From Rhizophagus irregularis (lineage: Eukaryota > Glomeromycota > Glomeromycetes > Glomerales > Glomeraceae): DNA of 64,000 bases. Positions 58,023-64,000 of the stretch are shown one piece after another; position 1 is the first letter of the stretch, and every line of letters begins with the position of its first letter. The notes under the pieces were generated by a model, which saw only the letters and a list, made by a program, of their open reading frames with translations, did no database searches and had not been told where the DNA came from. The position numbers and the translations under genes are program-made. The stretch is from positions 3,162,001 to 3,226,000 of the forward strand of contig NC_089440.1 in the NCBI RefSeq assembly GCF_026210795.1, in the 5' to 3' direction.

Positions 58023-60995
58023 TCAAATGATAATTTCACATTCTAAACATTCAGAATTTAAAGTATTCAATTTTTCTATAATAATAAAAAAAATGTATAT
58101 ATTAACTTTATTATTTTGAATAAAATAATATAAAATATTATAAAGATAATTTTTACCTGAAGATACAAATTCTTGTTGATTTGGACAATTTATAGGTTCT
58201 GGTAAATTTGAATTCAAATTTTGAGAAATGAGAAGTCGACTTGTATAAATAGCTTGAGGATGTGTTTCATAAGATTGCATTGTTATTGTTTCATTGAAAT
58301 TAAGTAACATATTTTTATATTCATTAAGATTGTTTGATAATGTATAAAAAATTTCTTTAGAAGTTGGCCGGTTTTCTGGATTTGCATCCCAACATTTTTC
58401 AATTAATTCTCTTAAAGAATTTGGAGTTTCGGCTCTAATATTTGGACGTAAACCTCGACAAACATCCAATACAAGTAAATGGTCATGTGGTTGCTTATTA
58501 AAAGGTGGAATTCCTGTAATTATTTCATTAATAATAATACCTAATGAATATATATCAGATGCCAGTGTATGTGGTTTTCTACGTAATATTTCAGGTGCAA
58601 TATATGGAATTACTCCATAAATATTCTTTTCAGTTGAATTTGATAAACATTCGTTTGCTGGCATGCAAAGTCCAAAATCTCCAATATATGCAAATGTGGA
58701 ACCAATAAATCCATATTTATGAATGTCATTAAGTGCAAGACAGATATCATACATTTTATTCAATCTTTGTTCCCACGTTTTTGAATTAGCAGTTTGTCCA
58801 AGATATGAACGTAAATTACCATTTTCCATATATTGCAATACTAATGCATAATTATGAGTAATAGGATCTTGAGTAATTCCAAAACATTTTATTATACACA
58901 TACAACCACTAACTTTATTAAAAAAGTTCAACTACCAATATAAATAATAAAAATTAGTAAAATAAGTGCAGCTTAATTTTAATTTAAATATCTTATTTTT
59001 CTTACATACCTCATTTAGAAAATCATCGCTTACATTTTCTGAATCATTTAAAATTTTTAAAGCTATTGTTAATGGTCCATTTCTTCTCCAATTATTATTT
59101 AATTGACTCCACTTTTTAATTTGTCCATCGATCCATGTGGCCGAATATACCTTTGCAAAACCTCCTTCGGCTATATATTTAATATTTGTAAATTTATTAA
59201 AAGGGATCCACTCTAATAATAAATCATATTTTTCAACTGCTATACGTTGATTATCTTGTATTAATTTATCAATAATCTTATTTCCGCTAGTCCACTTATT
59301 AAAATCCCTTTGGAATCGTTCAGGTTTACAGGATAAACAATCATTCAAATCTTCATTTATTCTAGAGCAATCTTTACATTTTCCAAATTCCATACGCTTT
59401 TTTTCATTAAGATTAATCTCGTTATCATAACAATCACAATAAGAACGAAGTTTGCGATCACAATTATTTACTCTATAATATCTTATATTATTTATATGAA
59501 TTTTCTTATTATCTATATCATATTTTGTGTTCTCAAATTGTTGCATAATTTGTTTAAATATTCCTAAATTACCTTCTAATTTAAAATAAATATTTTCATA
59601 ATCTTTTAAAATAGATTGTAATTCTTTTAATTCTTTTAATTCTTTTGTCTTTTTATTATATACTTTAGAATAAAAAACTTCATAATCTCGTAATTTAGGT
59701 TGTGATCTAGATATCAATTTTTCCAGTTCTTTCATCTCTTCATCATAACAATAATAACAATAATTATAATGATGCTTTTTACCACAGTTTTCACATAAAA
59801 TATAATCACAATTCTTATATTTTTCTTGTCTATCATCTTCATCTAAATCATAATCTGAAATTTCAACTATTGGTCTTTTAATATCAATAATTTTATTTTC
59901 ACTAATCCATTTATTAAAATTTTCAAGATATTGTTGAAATTCATAAATTGAACAACAATCATCATTATTTCCTATAGAACATACTTTACATTCACCATTT
60001 CCTTCTATATCATTATAACAGTAATTACAATAATAGTATTGCTTGTCAATTTCTTGATTACATCCTTCACATAAAATATTATCATAATCATTATATTTTT
60101 CTTTCCTTTCTTCCAAATTTAAATCATAATCTGATATTTGAAAAATTCCAACTTTTGATGTACCATATGTCATATTACCTTTTTTATTACTATCAGTTTC
60201 TTTAGAATAACAATGAAAACAATAAAGATATTGTTTATTAATTTCTTGATTACATTCTTCACATAAAATTCCATCATAATCTTTATATTTAACTTTTCTT
60301 TCTTCTAAATTTAAATTATAATCTAATGTATTAAAAATTCCAAAATTTGATCCATATTTCATTTGACCTTTTTTATTACAATCAGTTTCTTTAACATAAC
60401 AAAATATACAATAAAAATCCTGTTTATCAATTTTTTGACTACATTTTTCACATAAAATACCATCACAATCTTCATATTTTAATTTTCTTTCTTTTAAATT
60501 TAAATTATAATCCGATATTTTAAAAATTCCAAAATTAAAATTTGTACAATCATAACAATAATAATTTAATTTATCAATTTCTCTATTACATTTTTCACAT
60601 AAAATAATATCACAATCTTTATATTTTAATTTTCTTTCTTCTAAATTTAAATCATAATCTGATGATTTAAAAATTTTAATTTTACAACAACCAAAAGAAG
60701 CATTTGATTTAAAACAAAATTTACATATACCATAATTCATACGATTTTGTTCATTACAATCGGTTTCCTTATTATAACAATTATAACATATAAAATTGGA
60801 TTTTTCAATTTCTTGATTACAATCTTCACATATGATACGATCATATTCTTTAAATTTCATTTTTCTTTCTTCTAAATTCAAATCATAATCTAATAATTTA
60901 AAAATTCCAAATTTTGGTTCAAATTTATCATCATTTTTATTAATAAGTTGGATATTCTCTTCATTTGAATTAAAAATACTTTCTTTTTTTGACAT
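58023..60995 (-). CDS. TKL kinase-family protein with 6 CxxC-repeat modules (copy 3), catalytic loop deleted
   Basis: Exons 60995-59010, 58931-58157 and 58075-58023 (GT-AG, phases 0 and 1) give 937 residues, starting MSKKESIF. Six modules (KISDYNLNLKERKLKYEDCD, LCEKC, FYCIFCY). The charged helical stretch and EGGFAKVYSATWIDGQIKKW with the IALKIL lysine are kept. In exon 2 the text goes from ALNDIHKYG straight to FIGSTFAYIGDFG: against copy 2, 11 residues covering IHKDLHPGN are gone, a clean 33-nt in-frame loss near 58707-58712. DFG and IAPEIL remain. Without the catalytic Asp it should not phosphorylate, so a pseudokinase scaffold or decoy is likely. The C-terminus ends LNSECLECEIII. All exons are otherwise open, which argues that the protein is kept. 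Confidence 0.88.
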
Positions 60996-63900
60996 TATTA
61001 TGTCTTTGTAAAATATGTAAATTGTTATTGATTTTTGTACGGTTGCTAAAAAAATTTTTTTCTAGTGTTGTACAATTTATATACGTAGCTCATTGTGTTT
61101 CAAATGTCAGAGTTGTACACACCCCAGCTAGGATGTAGTGCACGCTTAGAAACTATGTTGATCATTTGGATTGTGGTTGTACATAATTATATTTCCATAT
61201 TTATAAATTCGATATTTTACGACTAAAGGATATCAGCCGATGAACCTTATTTCTTGCAAGATACTTTCCTACAAGTAGTGTTCCAAATCAACATGAGGAT
61301 GTTTGTCATCACGTTTAAGCCAATTGCTTATTTTTTCGGCTAAAGATGGAAAAGTATAGAAGTTGTGTCAACTTCGAAAAAATATATAATTGGGTGCAGT
61401 GACTTACATAAAATGATAGATGATTGCAGTTAATCTAAAAGAAAAAAAACGTGAGTACTGTACTATTGAACCAAAAAAATATAAATGAATGGGTTGGCAT
61501 AATAACAGAACATTTTGCCTAACCTGAAATATATGAAAGACGCCTTAAAAAAGACATAAAAGTTCGCAGTATCTTAACGACGTACAACTATTAGCTTTCC
61601 CTAGGTTTGCACCAAGTTACATTCACTAATTTCTGTTATTCATGCAGCAATAAATAGCTTTGCGCTCAAAAATTTGTAGTCATCTGGAAACTCCTGAAAA
61701 CAGAGAAGGACGTTCACAGTAGCTGTCTCCATATACTAAAACAGCAAACTGTGGCCGCGATGTGCTTCCAGTTTTCTGAATCCAAGAGAAACCTCAATGA
61801 GAACAAATAATTGGCAAAAAGGTACTTAAGTTTCCTCCTCAACAGGAGATTTTAAAAGACTCTTGAAATGTTTATGTTCCTCCTCAACAGCAGGGGTTTT
61901 AAAATCCACCATCTCCCATCAAGTACATACTAATGCAGATTAATAGGAAGCACTTGGGTATTGCTTTTCGAACCTTCACAACATTTAATGATAAATAATA
62001 AGTACATTAATATTAATTATGAAAAGATTATGTGATATTAAGTTGAAAGGTCAAAGTCTTTCTACGGAAGTTAATGCAACTCAAAATTGAAGATTTCTTG
62101 TTCTTGTTGCAAAGTAAAGTCATAGTATTCAACTAAATAATATGAAAGAATGAAAGATTATTAAGAAAAATGATAAGCTAACTAATATTTTTTTGACAAT
62201 TTACTACAAATAAATTCGTTACTAATTTTCTGATTAATTTTTGAGGTATGGCCAAAGAAGTAATATTTCGCTAGCAACTAAACTTTTCTTCAGGAAGAAG
62301 AGAAATAGTGAGAAATTCTAGTAGTCGAGAAGAAAAAGCACCACGGAGGGAGACATAAAGGAGATAATCTTATGGGGATCTACCAGATAATTGATATTTT
62401 AATGAAATAATAGCTTCTTAGTTAATTAAATGAACAAGAGTATTACTATGATAATTAATAATTTTATAAATCATCAACTTGTTTCTAAATGGCTTTGAGT
62501 TCGTTAGAATAAAATTAATGCCTGTAAACGAAAAAAAATCCGAAAAGATATTTTTTCAAACCATTAAATAATCAACCCTCTCATTTTATTCAACTTTTTC
62601 TTATACAGTATAGAAAATAGAATACAGATGATTTAATGTAATAAATTACATTTTCAGCGAATGTTTTAGGTCAATGAGTTATTTAGGGATTTATATATTT
62701 CTAAAATAAGACAATAACTGTGAAGTACGCGTCTGATTGTCTGAATAGTCACGTACTTCATGAAATTAATAAATCCGCGGTATACTGATATCAAACCATT
62801 AAAAAAGGATCTGTTTGAGAATGAGAGCTGATATACATTAATTCCATCAAATATTTATTAGTAACTTTACGCGTATGAATTGATGTTTCTATAACAATTT
62901 ACCATATCATCTATATCATCAAATATTTTATTGATTTATGAGATATTCTTTCTGTACGGTATATTAAAACAAAAGGCTACCTGAAGAAAACCTGCTCAAG
63001 GAAATAATTGTCAAAGAATCCCATTCAAGTTAAGAAATGGGTAAATTTTTATAAGCATCATCTAAATAATATAGGAAAATTTGTACTGCATATCTTCAAA
63101 CGTTCATAATTACTAAAACTATATTCATGAAAATAGTTTAACAAAATTAAGATTAGGGGTGATCAAGGTTCAGTGAACAAGCAGTTCGAACTGAGTCGCT
63201 CGGTTCATAGTCCTGATTCCTGAACGATTCATCTAAACTGAACCTATATGAACTGAAGTATAATGAACTGATAATTTAATAATCAAAAAAATATATTATA
63301 ATACAATAGAAAGAATAAAGAAAATATTAAGTTTCATTAATTTACTTAATATCAAATTTTTTTACAAATTAAATAAAAAAGTAAAAATACTATTTTACAT
63401 CATATTTTAATATATTTTTAATAAAATTTAACGTTATTACGACTCTTGAACTTTTTTTATTAACAAATCAAAAGTTCAATTCAAAAGTTCAATTTTGGTT
63501 CGGTTCTTATTTCAGTTCGATTCGAACTGTAATAATCGATATTCTGGGATAAATTAAAAAATTGAAGATCCACTTGTGTTATATGCTTTTGAATTATAGT
63601 AATTATAGTGTATTTGATAGCACGCTGAACATAGGAATTTATACTATATGAGTACTGAGATTCGCCGCGTTGCTGTCCTGAGTTCAGTGAGTTGGCGTGT
63701 TAACTTACTGGCATGTGAACGCCGCGGTCAAGAGATTGCGAAGTAGTGTAGTTTGACCTCAGGTTGACGATACCATATTAAATGGAATGTCTAGGAATAG
63801 AATAAAAGGAAGATTATGGTATGGTTAATGAGCTAATTACTATTGTAATTGTGTCCCGACATTCGAAAAAGGATGTTGAATTGCCTGATAATCAAGGAAA

Positions 63901-64000
63901 TGACAGAGGCTAATACCATTTCTGGAACTATAATTTCGTAATAACGAAGAAAGTTGTATTAGCAAAAAGACTTATACAAGGTGTTTCGGAGAGACAGATT
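60996..64000. other. 3-kb region without recognisable genes
   Basis: Upstream of kinase copy 3. At 61119-61145 it carries CACCCCAGCTAGGATGTAGT GCACGC, shared with the upstream region of copy 2. A direct repeat CCTCCTCAACAG lies at 61834 and 61877, both followed by TTTTAAAA. 63160-63540 is rich in inverted GTTCGAACTGA and GAACCGAACC motifs and may be a hAT-like MITE. The last 350 bp are less AT-rich and may begin another element that leaves the window. Confidence 0.5.

Overview
The window reads as nuclear DNA of an arbuscular mycorrhizal fungus of the Rhizophagus type. It is very AT-rich, its genes have short GT-AG introns, it carries expanded tyrosine-kinase-like (TKL) kinase genes, and it is packed with decayed transposons (MULE, hAT, Tc1/mariner, CACTA, LINE) and small inverted-repeat elements. 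The organism is inferred from style; no rRNA or marker gene is present. I saw no tRNA or rRNA gene.

Layout. 1-8.7 kb: a broken MULE/FAR1 transposase, a pyrimidine minisatellite, a decayed gene of unknown family and a frameshifted ML-domain (lipid-transfer-like) gene. 8.7-18.9 kb and 22.6-30.1 kb: two direct copies of a segment carrying a large TKL kinase gene whose N-terminal half is a tandem array of CxxC...CxxC repeats. Copy 1 is split by a 4.93-kb composite insertion that contains a palindromic 61-bp satellite and a foldback element. Copy 2 is intact, but its last codons come from a MITE. 19-22 kb: T-rich DNA, a foldback, and an odd array of exon/intron-like repeats. 30-32 kb: remnants of a third copy. 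32.7-34.1 kb: an apparently intact Tc1-type transposon.

36.6-55.2 kb: the most interesting region. Two unrelated multi-exon membrane-protein genes, here called A (minus strand, two predicted membrane spans with a glycosylatable loop between them) and B (plus strand, polytopic with an acidic tail), sit head to head about 200 bp apart. This pair is repeated three times in tandem (A1/B1, A2/B2, A3/B3), with decayed relics in between. All splice junctions can be placed by hand and keep frame, except in B1, which is broken. A hAT relic lies between pairs 1 and 2. Between pairs 2 and 3 lie a candidate LTR-like stretch and a Tc1-like MITE.

55-64 kb: a LINE RNase H relic, a kinase-family relic on the opposite strand, a third CxxC-repeat kinase gene whose catalytic loop has been deleted in frame (a probable pseudokinase), and 3 kb without recognisable genes.

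The kinase paralogs have 7, 9 and 6 repeats. The A paralogs keep two internal exons at fixed length while the exon encoding the loop varies. Both patterns suggest birth-and-death families that diversify a binding region and keep a signalling region. Any joint function, for example self/non-self or environmental sensing, is inference only.
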